Shown piece by piece: positions 24,793 to 36,520 of a DNA stretch of 64,000 nt. Below the pieces are notes generated by a model. It did not search any database. It saw nothing but the letters and a program-made list of their open reading frames with translations, and was not told the origin of the DNA. A program made the position numbers and the translations under genes. Numbering within the stretch: the stretch's first letter is position 1; each line of letters starts with the position of its first letter. Location of the stretch: assembly GCA_004154925.1 (NCBI GenBank), contig QJNS01000041.1, positions 170,237 to 234,236 on the forward strand. The letters run 5' to 3'. This stretch comes from Monosporascus cannonballus (taxonomy: Eukaryota > Ascomycota > Sordariomycetes > Xylariales).

Positions 24793-26648
24793 TTATATAA
24801 GCTTACGACTTAAATAAGCTCGCAACTTATTTTTTATTTCTATTTCGATTACCAACTTTAAATATATATTATTTAATATTAATAATATAAAACGTTTTAT
24901 TAAAAAAATAAGAATAAATTTGGCCGTTTAGACAAAAAAACGTATGCCGAAACTTAGTTATAAAAAGCTTAATACGATATACGATATTACTAAAGCGACC
25001 TTAAGAGCCCGATATTACGGTAAACGCGTCCGAATCGATATTATTCCCAATTTGCGAAAATTAACGCCGACTGAAAAGAAATCGATCGTTGAACGGATCT
25101 TTAATCTAGATATGTGAACGTTTCCTATTTAGCGTTAGTACGTTAAAGATATGGCGAATTTGTTGCTTACGTAACGCATTACGAAACGCGTCGGGATTAA
25201 CTGGGTATCTAACTTTGTTAAACGGTAAGAAAAATTCGAAACGCGTTTAAATCGGAAAATAAATTACTAAAAGATTTTATATAAAAATCCAGACAAAATT
25301 CAGAAATAATTTAAATTTATCTAAGTTATAATCGTAAAATACGATATTATAAACAATATTCATAATTTCGATAAAACGGAATTTTTAACAAGGTTTTTTA
25401 TAATAATAAATATAATTATTATTAACGTTAAAAAGTATAGAAAATTTCAATAAGCTTTATAAAAAATCGGCAATAATTTACGGTAATATAAGTTATTAAT
25501 TTTTAAAGCTGAGCTTTACTCTTATTTATTATTTTTATTTAAAAAAACCACCTTATTCCTTAGTTCGCCGATAACCAATTTCTATTTAATTAAAGGTTTG
25601 CTATAAACGAAAACGGCTAAATAACAATAAACTGAATTTAAAATAAATTAAGCATTTCGACAAATATACTAAAACGCGTACCAAAAGCTCGAAACGTCTT
25701 TTTGTCCTCGACGGTTACGAAAGCTATTATTCGATCGAATTCGAAAAATACTGTCAAATTAACGATATTATCATATTTTGTATGCCTGCTTATTCTTTTT
25801 ATCGGCTTTAATTTTTCGGCCTATCCTGTTTTTCTATATTAAAACGTACGTATTTACTTTATATCGAAAGTTTTATACGGCGACACGTTACCTATATTGT
25901 CAAAGAAGATTTTATTGCCAGCTTTTATAACGCGTTTAAAGCTATTATAACGATTAATAATATTAAATCCGGATTCGTAAAAACGGGACTTGTTTTATTC
26001 GATCCTTATTGCGTTTTTTCCAAATTAAAAGTTCCAGTTATATCTATACTAATTATTTCGCCGTTTACTTTTATGAATTCCGTTATCTCTTTACTTATAA
26101 AAACTCTTAGAAATATTACTAAAACGATTTAACAAAGATATTATTTATAAAAAACAATTAAAAACTATTAGAGTAATTCGCTAATAAAAACAATTAAATT
26201 AATTAATTTTTTAAACAAAAAATAATTTAATACTTTTGTATAAAATTGCTTTTTTGAAAAAAGAAAACGGTTATTTGCGCAAGACGAACCATATCCTTAG
26301 TAAACGCCGAAAAACTAAAAATAAACGGCTTTAAAAAGGAAACATATTTATTATAAAGGAAATATAAACTTTTAAAATTACAAAAAAAGGTAATAATAAA
26401 TAATCGCAGCTAATAGCAGCTAAAAATAATCGTTGTAAAAAGGCTTAGGCGAAGAAACGGAAGTATAGCGTTTACAACAAGCCGAGACATAATGCACGTA
26501 CTTGCGAAAAAGATATAAAGACGATCAGCGATAAAAAATTCGATTAGTTTGAATTAATTTTATATATTGTGATTAATTAAATTGAATTTCTTATTACGAC
26601 GTGCCAAAAAACAAATCACGAGCTTGTTTGAGTTGCGAGCTTATATAG
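24793..26648 (+). mobile_element. Pogo/Fot-type (Tc1/mariner) DNA transposon, RIP-degraded
   Basis: Imperfect terminal inverted repeats of about 50 bp. The left starts TTATATAAGC at 24793; the reverse complement of the right end starts CTATATAAGCTCGCAACTC. TA dinucleotides flank both ends. The length of ~1.86 kb is normal for Fot-like elements. The differences between the two repeats are largely C/T and G/A. Confidence 0.7.
24944..26560 (+). pseudogene. Pogo/Fot-type transposase relic
   Basis: From the ATG at 24944 the frame gives PKLSYKKLNTIYDITKATLR. It continues with a pogo-type N-terminal HTH segment (LTPTEKKSIVERIFNLDM, VKDMANLLL, VGINWVSNFVKR), the usual helix-turn-helix and CENP-B-like region of this transposase family. 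Further on, the region near 25350-25400 retains the shape of the catalytic-domain YNFDETGF motif in another frame. Many TAA and TAG codons make it non-functional. The C-terminal part up to about 26560 is basic. Confidence 0.7.
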
Positions 26649-26651
26649 TAC

Positions 26652-27427
26652 GTTAAATATTTTATTATATAATAAAAATATATTAAAACGAAAATTGAGT
26701 AGTTAGTAAATAAATTAGAAAATGGTTAAATAAATATATATAAAATTAACTTATTTAAAAATATTCCGGCTAAATTTTGAATAAATTTTTAAATTAAAGA
26801 AATACGTTATATTTATTACACGATATTTAAAAAAAAGCTTAAACCTATATACTTATATATTTATTTAACCAAACGAAAATTCTTTAAATAAAAATATTTT
26901 TTTACATAAATGGCATAAATGTTATTATTAGTATATAACGTAATTAATTTTTTTTATAGTTTCTATAATATCTTTAATACGGATTACTAAATTTTAAAAT
27001 CGTTTTTTAGTAATATATTAAGTAGGATTTTTCGGATTACAAACTTTAAAAATGCTGTAAAATTAGCGAAATATTTAATTTTTAAAGTTATTTAATTTTA
27101 TATAAAGCTATAAGTTTTCTAAAAATAAAATCGTATTAATTAATACATTAATCTTATAATCTGTAATATATGCTCTAGTTTAAAACGACCATACTGAACC
27201 TATGTTCTATCTTTTTTTTTTGCACCTAGTAACTGTAAGCATTTTTTTCGAAATTTACCTTTGTTTAATAAAAACAGTTAGCGGTTGCTATCGAGATAAT
27301 CTAGTTGTTTTTGTCGTTCGAATTATAGTTAGCAGTTATTATTAAGATAATTTAGTCGTTTTTATTATTCGAATTTCCGAGATAAATTTTTTTTTAAAAA
27401 GAAGTAAAATTATTATTATTAATAGTC

Positions 27428-27523
<96 letters not shown>

Positions 27524-28079
27524 CAGATAAATTTATAAAACGATAAAACCATATATTATTATCGTTAATTACAGTCTCTCTTATAATATTGCTTAATACG
27601 TAACGTAATAAAATTATAGCTCTATTTATTAAAAAATGTATTTTGATTATATAAAAGGCGAAAAGATTAAAGAAAAAAATAGTAGAAAATTTTAAAATCT
27701 ATTTAAAAACTCCGAAATAAAAGAAGCGCTAAATAAATAGTTTGAATAATAAATACTCCTGTTATAATATTTTGCGTATATATCTTATTTGAATTTTATT
27801 TTTAGATTTTTGTCCGTATTAATTTTCTATTTTTAACGTATTAATCTTTCGCTTTCAAAAAAGTAATCGCATATAATCGCGTTTAATAACATAATTTACA
27901 ACATCATTAAAATACTATTCGAATTTGATATTGCACAATACTACCGCCTTTTATCGACCTTTTTAACTAAATTACGACTGATAAAAAAATTATAAGTCGG
28001 GCCTTATCCAAAAAGTTATCGAAATAAAAAATTAGTTATAGAAATTAAGTAATGCTTTACATGATAAAAATAAAAATAA
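26652..28079. other. RIP-degraded AT-rich DNA with a long TAA microsatellite
   Basis: Apart from the microsatellite at 27429-27521, nothing is recognisable; it probably belongs to the hAT interior upstream of the transposase relic. Confidence 0.4.
27429..27521 (+). repeat. (TAA)n microsatellite, about 31 uninterrupted units
   Basis: Uninterrupted trinucleotide run between GTCG and AAACAG. Confidence 0.98.
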
Positions 28080-29461
28080 AGGCGAAAATAAAGGCGAACC
28101 TAAATTTAGAAAATAACTTAATATTGAGAACGGAAACGAATTTAAAGAAAATTACGTGTTAGATAAAACGAATTACGAAAAAGAAAGTAATAAGGAATTA
28201 AAAAACGAATTTAATTACAGAAGCGAAGAAATTTTTAACGAATCGAATAACGACGAATTATGTAATAAATACGTTAAAAAAGAAATTAAATCTATAATCT
28301 AACCAGTGTTTAATTTATAGTTCTAAAATAACGCATAAAAATATTCGAACTATTTTTACGATTTAGTATTCTAATACATTATATTTACGAAACGGGAAAC
28401 GCCGAAATATTCAAAACGTAATTTATACAGCGGCTATAATTTTAAGAAAAAGCTACTTTCGATAACGATATAAATAAGTTACTTTTTAAAAAAATCGTTT
28501 TTAATTAAAAGTTTTAACATTAATAGGATCTGGCTTTATAACGCGATTTTAAAAATAAATTAATTAATAATAATTTATTAATTTTGTTATAAAGCACGGA
28601 TATATCCGAAATCGAACAAAAATAATTATAGTACTACTTTATTAAAAAATTATATAAATAGTAAAGTATACGAAAAAAAGATTAATTTGATATAAAGAAA
28701 ATTAAGCCGTTATAGGTTTTATTATAAATAGGATTTCTTAACACGCGTTATTTATCGTATTAATTATTGTATTAATTATATTTTTATAATATCCGCTTAA
28801 TATTATCGAAAATCTGTCTTAAAATAATCGTTATATAATTAAAATATAAGCCAGCTTATATTTAAGTTTTAATACTGTCGAAAATTCGTATTTTATTAAT
28901 TAGATTAGGTATATACGACTTATTTATAATTTTCCAAATTTTCGTACGCTTAAAAACAGGTACGAAAAATACGCATATAAGATCGTATAGTCGGAATTAC
29001 AAAATTTTCCTCCCGAATTTCACGTTTCGGTAACTACCGACATTTGAATTTCTCTTAGCTTAGCATAAAACTTTTAAAGTATATATGTTTATTTTATTAA
29101 CAAAAACTAGACATTTAAATACTTGGTAATTAATATTTATTTATATAAAAATAAAAAAGAAAAATCAAATATTCGAATGTTATATAACGCGTTAAAGAAA
29201 TACGGATTTTATACTAAAGTTCATGTTATAATAATGGATAACGGAACGAATTTTGATATAAAGTATTTTTAAAAACAATATATTAAAAAAGCGAACTATA
29301 TCTATTATTTCTCGTATTTTTTATAAAATATCTATCAGCGTTTTTTTAAACATTTTTAATTACAAATAACGTAAATATAAAAGATTAAGCGGGCCTAAAA
29401 ATAAATAAAAACGAAAAAAAAATTAATTAAAATTAAACAGATTAAGCTTAATACGGCTAAT
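28080..29461 (+). pseudogene. hAT-type transposase relic
   Basis: Plus-strand frames broken by TAA/TAG still show the order of motifs expected of a hAT transposase. An acidic Asn/Glu/Lys-rich linker comes first (28080-28310). A block VSVTTDI..ISLS near 29030-29060 matches the first catalytic-Asp motif. Then YGFYTKVHVIIMDNGTNFD at about 29200-29257 matches the second motif, which in active members reads DNA(S/T)NND. Next comes a region resembling the conserved RC.GH..NL segment with Cys and His codons turned to Tyr. The relic is cut at 29466 by insertion of Gypsy element 2. It lies in the same large element whose ends have hAT features, so I take it as the host transposase. The assignment is by motif pattern in degraded DNA, so only moderately sure. 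Confidence 0.55.
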
Positions 29462-29466
29462 CGTAT

Positions 29467-29884
29467 CTGTGACGGCTAAGGAGTTTAACCAACTATTAAA
29501 TCTTAGTCGTACGAGTTTATGTTGGCAGAAGTAGCGTGGGATTCTGAGCAATGAATACAATATCGTATTACGTCTCGTAATACTAAGAGTGTCTTAGGTA
29601 ACGATATTTTATTATAAGCTGAAGCTATTTAAACTATGGAAATAATAAGGGTATATATTTTCGTTCTGGCTTAAAATATCTTTAACTAGCTTAAGGGCGT
29701 TTAATTAATTAAGTTTTCTTAAACCTTTTTAAGTTTTTTGTAGTTTAATTGGTTTAACGTCCTTGAGCCAATAATAGCGTTTAAGTTTATTAAGCCGGTT
29801 ATGTAACTTTTTGGCGTAAGTCGGGGTTAGTTTTCTTTAAGGGCCCGATCGTTTGTAAAAGGCTAAAACTATTAGATTATAATA
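29467..29884 (-). repeat. 3' LTR of Gypsy element 2
   Basis: Aligns along its full length with 36100-36515 (for example TTGGCGTAAGTCGGG is shared near the right end). This copy is more mutated in its right half, while its left half is better preserved. Confidence 0.85.
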
Positions 29885-29975
29885 CGATCTTTTTTTTCTA
29901 GGATTTTTATCTCTAAAGATTAGATTATTTGTTTTTCGGCTTTTAATAAGTAATTTTCTCTTTTTTATATTTATT

Positions 29976-30690
29976 ATGTCGAGTCGTATCGAAAAACATT
30001 GTTTTCGTAAATATGTTAACGTTTTAGTTTTTTCAAAACGTATTAATCGCCTTTGTTTTATTATATTATTAAATCTTTCTTATTTGCGTTGCAAATTTAA
30101 AAACAAAATTTATAAAGCTTATTATAATTTAGAAAAATATGTACGTTACATTAAGTACGGAGGTTCTTATAACTTTTTGTGATGATATGCACAGCTAGTC
30201 CTTATAAGGTGGATTTGGGTGCCCAAACCCCAATTGGAGGTTTGGAATTGCTGATCTTTTAGTCTTGTGGTTAGCGTCGCACCCTCGCTTATTTCACCCT
30301 TTTTTAGTTTTTTCGAATTTGAATATAATAAATTTGGTATAAAAAATTACTTAAAATTAAAAAAATCCGTTATTAAAGAAGAATTGCTAAAAACTTAATA
30401 ATGTCTAAATAAACTGTTTGGCCGTTTAAGTTATTTGCGAAAATTAAAAAAACTTTTTCGTAACCGTAATATTAAGATATTTTGTCGGGGCATTTAAGGT
30501 ACGAAAATTATAAAGGAAATTAAGCGTTTAGAAAAAAAACAGGAATAATTGAAGACCGCCGTTACGGCTGCCACGTTAACGCAGGCCGCGGCCGATTAGC
30601 TCGATATCCCGGCTATTAACTGGTCGGCTGTTAATTGGGACGGGCTCGTCGTTATTGATAAAAGTTTTTTAATAGACGTTAGGCGCTAAT
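29976..30690 (+). pseudogene. Opposite-strand accessory reading frame in Gypsy element 2
   Basis: An uninterrupted 68-codon frame starts MSSRIEKHCFRKYVNVL at 29976 and stops at 30182. After about 120 bp with intron-like or insert-like sequence ending TTTTTTAG, a second stretch (30305-30690) gives basic, coiled-coil-like text. That stretch ends in an acidic/aromatic tail containing TAVTAATLTQAAAD and LDIPAINWSAVNWDGL, with a few stops. The layout (basic, Cys-bearing N-terminus; charged helix; hydrophobic-acidic tail) resembles short hypothetical proteins common in RIP-competent fungi. That resemblance is from memory and not checked. It runs against the gag-pol direction, near the 3' LTR of the element. 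Confidence 0.4.
30181..30300 (+). repeat. Second copy of the small repeat seen at 11499-11671
   Basis: TTTGGAATTGCTGATC, then TTGTGGTTAGCGTCGCACCC, match 11617-11660 apart from C/T-type changes; the left ends (TGTGATGATATGCACAGCT versus TGTGAGATAACGCAGCT) also look related. The A-box-like TTAG...GTGGTTAGCG is clearer here. Confidence 0.4.
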
Positions 30691-33600
30691 GAGATTTTTA
30701 GCAAGTTCTTAAATATTTTCGAAGTTCGAATATTTTTTTTACTTAATTAGGTACTGGATAAGTCCGTTTTGTTTTCGTATATCGAAAACTTTTTTTATTT
30801 TATATACCTATTTGTCTTTTATTTTTATATCGTTTTACGCCAAATATATTTTGATTATATTTGTTTTTAATTCGAATAAGAAAACGTAAAAAATTAAATA
30901 AAGTTTGACCTTTAGTAGAAATTCTAATTAGTAATTATTTTCTGAATTTTTTTGGCAATTTTATATAGGCCGATATATTTGAAATCGAATTTTTTCCTGG
31001 GTCGTTTTATTTAAATCTTTTTTGTAAAAAGAAAAATTATTTCTTCTTTTCCGAAGGTTAATCCTTTAATTTAATTTCGTACAAATTCTAATTTTATTTT
31101 TATTTCTTAATGTAACTATTATAATTATTTTAATATAAAAATTATTTTGATATTAATTAGATTATCGTTACGTATTTTTCTGTAAATTTCTAGAATAAAA
31201 TCAAAGTTTGCGTTTATGGGTATTATTTTGATATTTTCGTAATAACTAGTATTATAAGTTTGTTAAATAATTAGTAATTTTTTAACTTAATTATTCTATT
31301 TATAATTAATATAATATTGTAAATAAGTTTTTAAGATCTAGTTCGTTCGTTTTATTTATTTATTTATTTAAAGTTTAAATAAGTTGAATAATTTATAGTT
31401 TAAACTAATCTATGTTATAAAGCTTTCTTAAAATTTAAATGTAAATATCGATTTTTTGTTTAATATAATTTCTCTTAATAATTCGTATATGCTAAAAATA
31501 TATTTGAAAAAAAATACATCTTATTTATTTAGCGTCTGTATTTTTATAATATAATAAGAAATAGGAAACTTTTGTAAATCGATCGACGATTACGAAAATA
31601 TTATCGTAATATATTTTTATAGTTAGATTTTTTAACATAAAAAGTTTGGTAATAAAGTTGAATATAACTAAATATTATAGTTGTTTTACGATTGGTAATA
31701 GCTGTAATTTTCCGTATAGTTTATGTCGTCGAGCTTTTGCTTTAGTGCAAATATTGTATTACTGTATAATTTTTAATACCGTTAATTTTATTTTAAGAAA
31801 GGAAGATGTATGTTAAAGCCGTTCTAAGGTTTTGTAAATCCTTGGATATTCGTATAATTAATGTTTATATATTTTTCGTATTAAATTCTTTTGATGTTTT
31901 TTTAGAAATTTGTATTTTATTTATTTTTTAATTTTCGAAAAGATTTTTATTATATTACTGGATTTTCTGATGTATATCAAAAGGTATTACCCGAATTATC
32001 GTAATTTATTACAGGCGTAAATATTTTTAACATTACTGTCGAAAATTATATAACTCATTTTAACCAATTTTTCTTTAAGGTTTAGGCGCTTATTTAAAAT
32101 ATTTGCTTTATTATTTTTAAGCTTTTATTATAGATAATAATAAGGTCGAAATTGGCCAATTTTTTCGCATAACGAAATTATTATTTTGTAAATTTCTTTG
32201 TTATAGTAAATCGGGTAAAATTTTAATAATTTATATAAATCTTGATTTAATATAATATTTTTTTTAAAAAAATGGCTAAATTTTCGGAATATTATAATAA
32301 TAGTTATAAATTTCTTATATAAAATGTCGTAATTAAATTCGGTTGTTTTTAACTTATAAAAAATGCAATAAGGTATAATTTACTTTAATTATTTTATTAT
32401 TTGATTATTACGTTTAACGCGTAATTTGAAACATCAGTTTTTAGTTTAATAAAGCGGTTTAGATTATATATAATTAATATTATCTCGTTAAAAATTGCAT
32501 TTTTAATACCTTAAATTTTTTTGGTTTTTGGTATTTATTTAAAAATTTTTTGGCAAGGTTCGGTAGAGGAATATTTATTTTGCTGAAATTTTGAATAAAT
32601 TTCCTGTTGTAATTAGCGAATCCAAAGAATACTTATATCTCCTTAACCGTAGTTAACGTCTGCCATTTTGTAATTGTAGCGATTTTCTTGGAGTTTATTC
32701 TAATATGTTCTGAAATAATAATATATTTTAGATATTTCATTTTCTATACGTAAAACTGACTTTTTTTTACGTTAATAAGTAATTTTACGTTTTATAGTGC
32801 TTAAAACACTTTATAAACGTATTTTGTAGACGTTTTTTCTGTTATTAAAAAATGAAAATATCGTTAAAGTAGTATATAACGAAAATATCGAGGAATTTTT
32901 ATAATATATAATTAATTATCTGTTCAAAAGTTGCTGGTACGTTCGTAAATCTCATTAATATAACTAAATATTTAAATAGTTCGTATTTCGTCCTAAAGGT
33001 TATTTTTTATTTGTATTCTTTTTTAATCCTAATTAGATTATATCTATTTTTAAAATCGAATATTATAAATTATTTAATTTTACAAAATCGGTTTTTAATA
33101 TTTGTAATTAAAGGTAATAATATTCGATCCTTAATAATAATATCGTTTAGTTATTAATAATCAATTCTAAATTATAACTTTTGAGTTTTTTTGGTATAAA
33201 AAATATAAAGTACCCTATTAGTAACTTCGAAAGTCGAATTTATCCTTTTTATAATCGATTTTCTAGGTATTTTTTAAAAATGCGTAATTCGTTTTTACTA
33301 AGATTGTAAATAGGGTAAAACTTTGTCGAAAACTCTTTTTTAAGGATTATTTTATGATTTTATTCGCTATATTTTAATAATTTCGTATTAAGCTTTGTTT
33401 CTAAAGAATTACTTATATCTATAATAATTTGATAACATATTGATCAAATCTTTTAACTTTCGGAGCTGTTATTTTAGGTCGTTATTTAATTATTTTAATT
33501 TCGCTTTAATAGTAATAACGATATATCGAATTTTTTAATGCCCGTTTTTTTATAGCTTATCCTTTTAGGTAATAAGGTTTCTGTCGTAGTTTTATGCTTG

Positions 33601-36099
33601 CATCTGTTACTATTATCGATCGAATATTAAGATCTTAATTTTCTTTTTTCTTATCTATTAATAAGGTATCAGGTGAACCTTACCTAGCTTTTCCTTCCAT
33701 TAATTAAGACTTTGTACTATCGTATCTATAATAATTCTAAGATTATATCGTAATTCTCAAATAAAACAATATCGAAATCAACTATCTGGTATTATCTCTG
33801 AATAAAAATCTCGAAGTAATCAATTTCGCGTATAATTTTTCTATTATTATACGCAAATTTCTAACTTTCGATATTCGTTGCTATATAAAGTTCTAACTTA
33901 TATCTCTATAATAATCTAAGCTTATTAACTATATCTGATATAATATAATTCCCGCCTAAAGCTCAGCAGTTTACCATTGTAATATATTAGTATATTTCGA
34001 TTTATATATTTAAAATAATAAAGTTATTAACGACTTTTATCATTATGTTTAAAACCCTTTTTAGAAATTCTCTTTAATTCTTCTGGGTTTCGTTATCTTA
34101 CAGCCTTTTTATAAATAACTTTTTTTAATTTTTATTTAAGTTTATCCAACTTTATTTATATTTTTTCGTTTAATGCATTAAATTGCTATATTTAGTATTA
34201 TTACCGGCGTACTTTTCTTTCGAATCGTATTGATTGCTTTTAATTCTACTATAATTCCTCTTTTTATCGAATAAATTATTCTTTTATATTTACAACTGTA
34301 TCCAAATATACGTCGTTTTAATTATTGTTTTAAAGTTTTTTATAAATTAATATATATTTTTTAATACTTTTCTTTTCGTAAAAATCTATAATAAATGCTA
34401 ATTAAAAATAAGAATTTGTAATAGTTTTCTAGCAATATTTTTTTATTATACGCTGGATTAACTTCTTTTTCGTTTAGTAATTGCATTACTAAAAATAATA
34501 AAAAAAGTTTTCCTATAGGTATTACTTTCTTTTAGGCCAGCTTTTTATTTCGGCCAGTTATTAAATATCTTTTAAAGTTATAAATCGAAAATATTAATAT
34601 TATTATTTATCGTTTTTATTATTTTTAGTACGGTTTAGAAAATCGAATCCCGTATAATACATACGGGTAATTCGTTTATAAATATATTTTTCTATTTTTC
34701 GTAATCGGGATATTCTCGTCGTCGACGATAAATAGCATGCATTTTGCCGTATCGATCGAGGGTTCCAGGATAAACTTTTTCTGTCCAGTCCTAGTATTCG
34801 CATAACTATCCTTATAATGCTTTTTATTATGTTCGTAATATCTATTAAACTAGCTTTTTAGTTTTTCGCATTCCTTATTAGACTTTTCGCCATAGAGGAC
34901 CTGATATATACTTAAGCTAAATTATGTTAATAGATTTACTTTCGTTTTTTTGGTTTTCTCTAGGTTATCCTTTAGGTACTGGCTTTCAGTTATTTTAATG
35001 AGATTTTTTAGATGCCTTATATCATATTATTTTATGCTCCATTTTGTTGCAATTATAACATTTGGTCTAGCTCCAGTTCTTCCTATAAGTAACTCCTAAT
35101 TCTATAGGTCCTGGTTCTATATCGTAAAAATGTTACCGCGTTAAGGAACGCTAATGTTAGCCGTATATTAAGATTTCTTATTATTTTTTTCTTTCGTATC
35201 TTTAATACGCCAGGGATATTGTCGATCGTCGATCTTAACTATTATAACGATATAATCAGATAAATAATTAGGCCGATTAAGCTTAAAGAGTTCTTTTTGT
35301 ACTTTTTTTTTTAGGCCGTCGAAGAATTTAACTATTAATGCTTTTTATCTCTAGTTTAATTTAACGGCTAATTAGATTACCGTATTACCGTAATTAAATA
35401 TTAATCCTTTTTATTATAACTGCTAGATCTATATTTCGGCTTTTATTTTTTCGTTTATTACTTCAAAAAGTTTTGTTAATATTTGCTTAAATTATTCGTA
35501 ATTATTATAAATTCGTATTATTTTCGGATTTCGCTTTTTTATTAATAAAACAACGTATTTTCTTATAACGGGCTCGAACTAAATAATCGTATTTTCGATA
35601 AATCGTCCGATTAAGACCTTAATTCGTATAATAAGCGTAATAAATCAAATAAGAAAATATTCGAAATATATTTAGCATTACGTTAAGAATAATTATAACT
35701 TAATCGAAATTTCGTTAAAAAGTTCTGGTTTAAAAGGTTTAACAATTTTTTCTAATTCCTTAATAAAATTTAACTAAATAATTTAGCTTATTCGAAAAAG
35801 TTTCCCGGTTTCGAAAACTTTTTCTTTTTCCTTAAATTTCTTATGTACGGTTTAAAAGGACGTCGTAAAATTATTATTATCTCTTTTAAGCTGGATAATA
35901 CGTTCTTTTATGGCATGCAAACGTTAAAGAATTTCGTCTCGAAAAAAACAAGGCTTTTCTTTTTCTTTCTTAGATTTTATTCTAATATCCGGATAATTAG
36001 AGATCGAGTAAATGAGCTATTCGGGCTGTTTTCTCGTAAACATAATGTTGGCAATATTGCTCAAAGTTTAACGATATTATTAAATAAAAACTTATAACG

Positions 36100-36515
36100 T
36101 ATAACGGCTAAAAAGTTTAATTAATTATTAAACTTTAATTGTACTGGCTTATGTTAACAGAAATATTATAAGATTTTAAATAATAAATATAATATCGTAT
36201 TACGTTTCGTAATATTAAAAATATTTTAGGTAACGATATTTTATTACAAGCTAAAGCTATTTAAATTATGGAAATAATAAACATATATATTTTCGTTTTA
36301 GCTTAAAATATCTTTAACTAGCTTAAAGGCGTTTAGTTAATTAAGTCCCTTTAAGCCCTCTTAAGTTCTTCGTGGCCTAACTGGCTTAACGTTCTTAAGC
36401 CAATAATAACGTTTGAGCTTATTGAGCCGATCACGTAACTTCTTGGCGTAAGTCGGGCTGGTTTTCCCTAAGAGCTCGACCGTTCGTGAAGGGCCAAGAC
36501 TGTTAGGTTATAATA
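36100..36515 (-). repeat. 5' LTR of Gypsy element 2
   Basis: Minus-strand start reads TATTATAACCTAACAG (TG turned to TA). Direct repeat of 29467-29884, followed by GTATC. Confidence 0.85.
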
Positions 36516-36520
36516 GTATC

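Larger units (their letters stand above)
29467..36515 (-). mobile_element. Ty3/Gypsy-type LTR retrotransposon 2, reverse orientation, RIP-degraded
   Basis: Direct LTRs of 418 bp (29467-29884) and 416 bp (36100-36515), with a 5-bp duplication GTATC at 29462-29466 and 36516-36520; total 7,049 bp. Coding orientation is minus. A degraded CCHC zinc knuckle (CYNCNK...H) of Gag lies at about 35040-35065, and a reverse-transcriptase block with LDIFVIYY.NDIFIF lies at about 32830-32900. The 5' LTR is therefore the right one. The interior also carries an opposite-strand reading frame (29976 onward). Confidence 0.8.

Noticed and set aside
27429..27521. CRISPR-like or centromeric satellite array
   Set aside because: Simple trinucleotide repeat without spacers; no tandem satellite periodicity seen in the AT-rich block.
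30228..30296. A functional tRNA gene
   Set aside because: Only an A-box-like half is visible; no cloverleaf, B box or acceptor pairing can be formed.
34603..34803. 66-codon minus-strand frame
   Set aside because: Lies in Gypsy 2 pol on the coding strand; merely a stop-free remnant of pol, not a separate gene.
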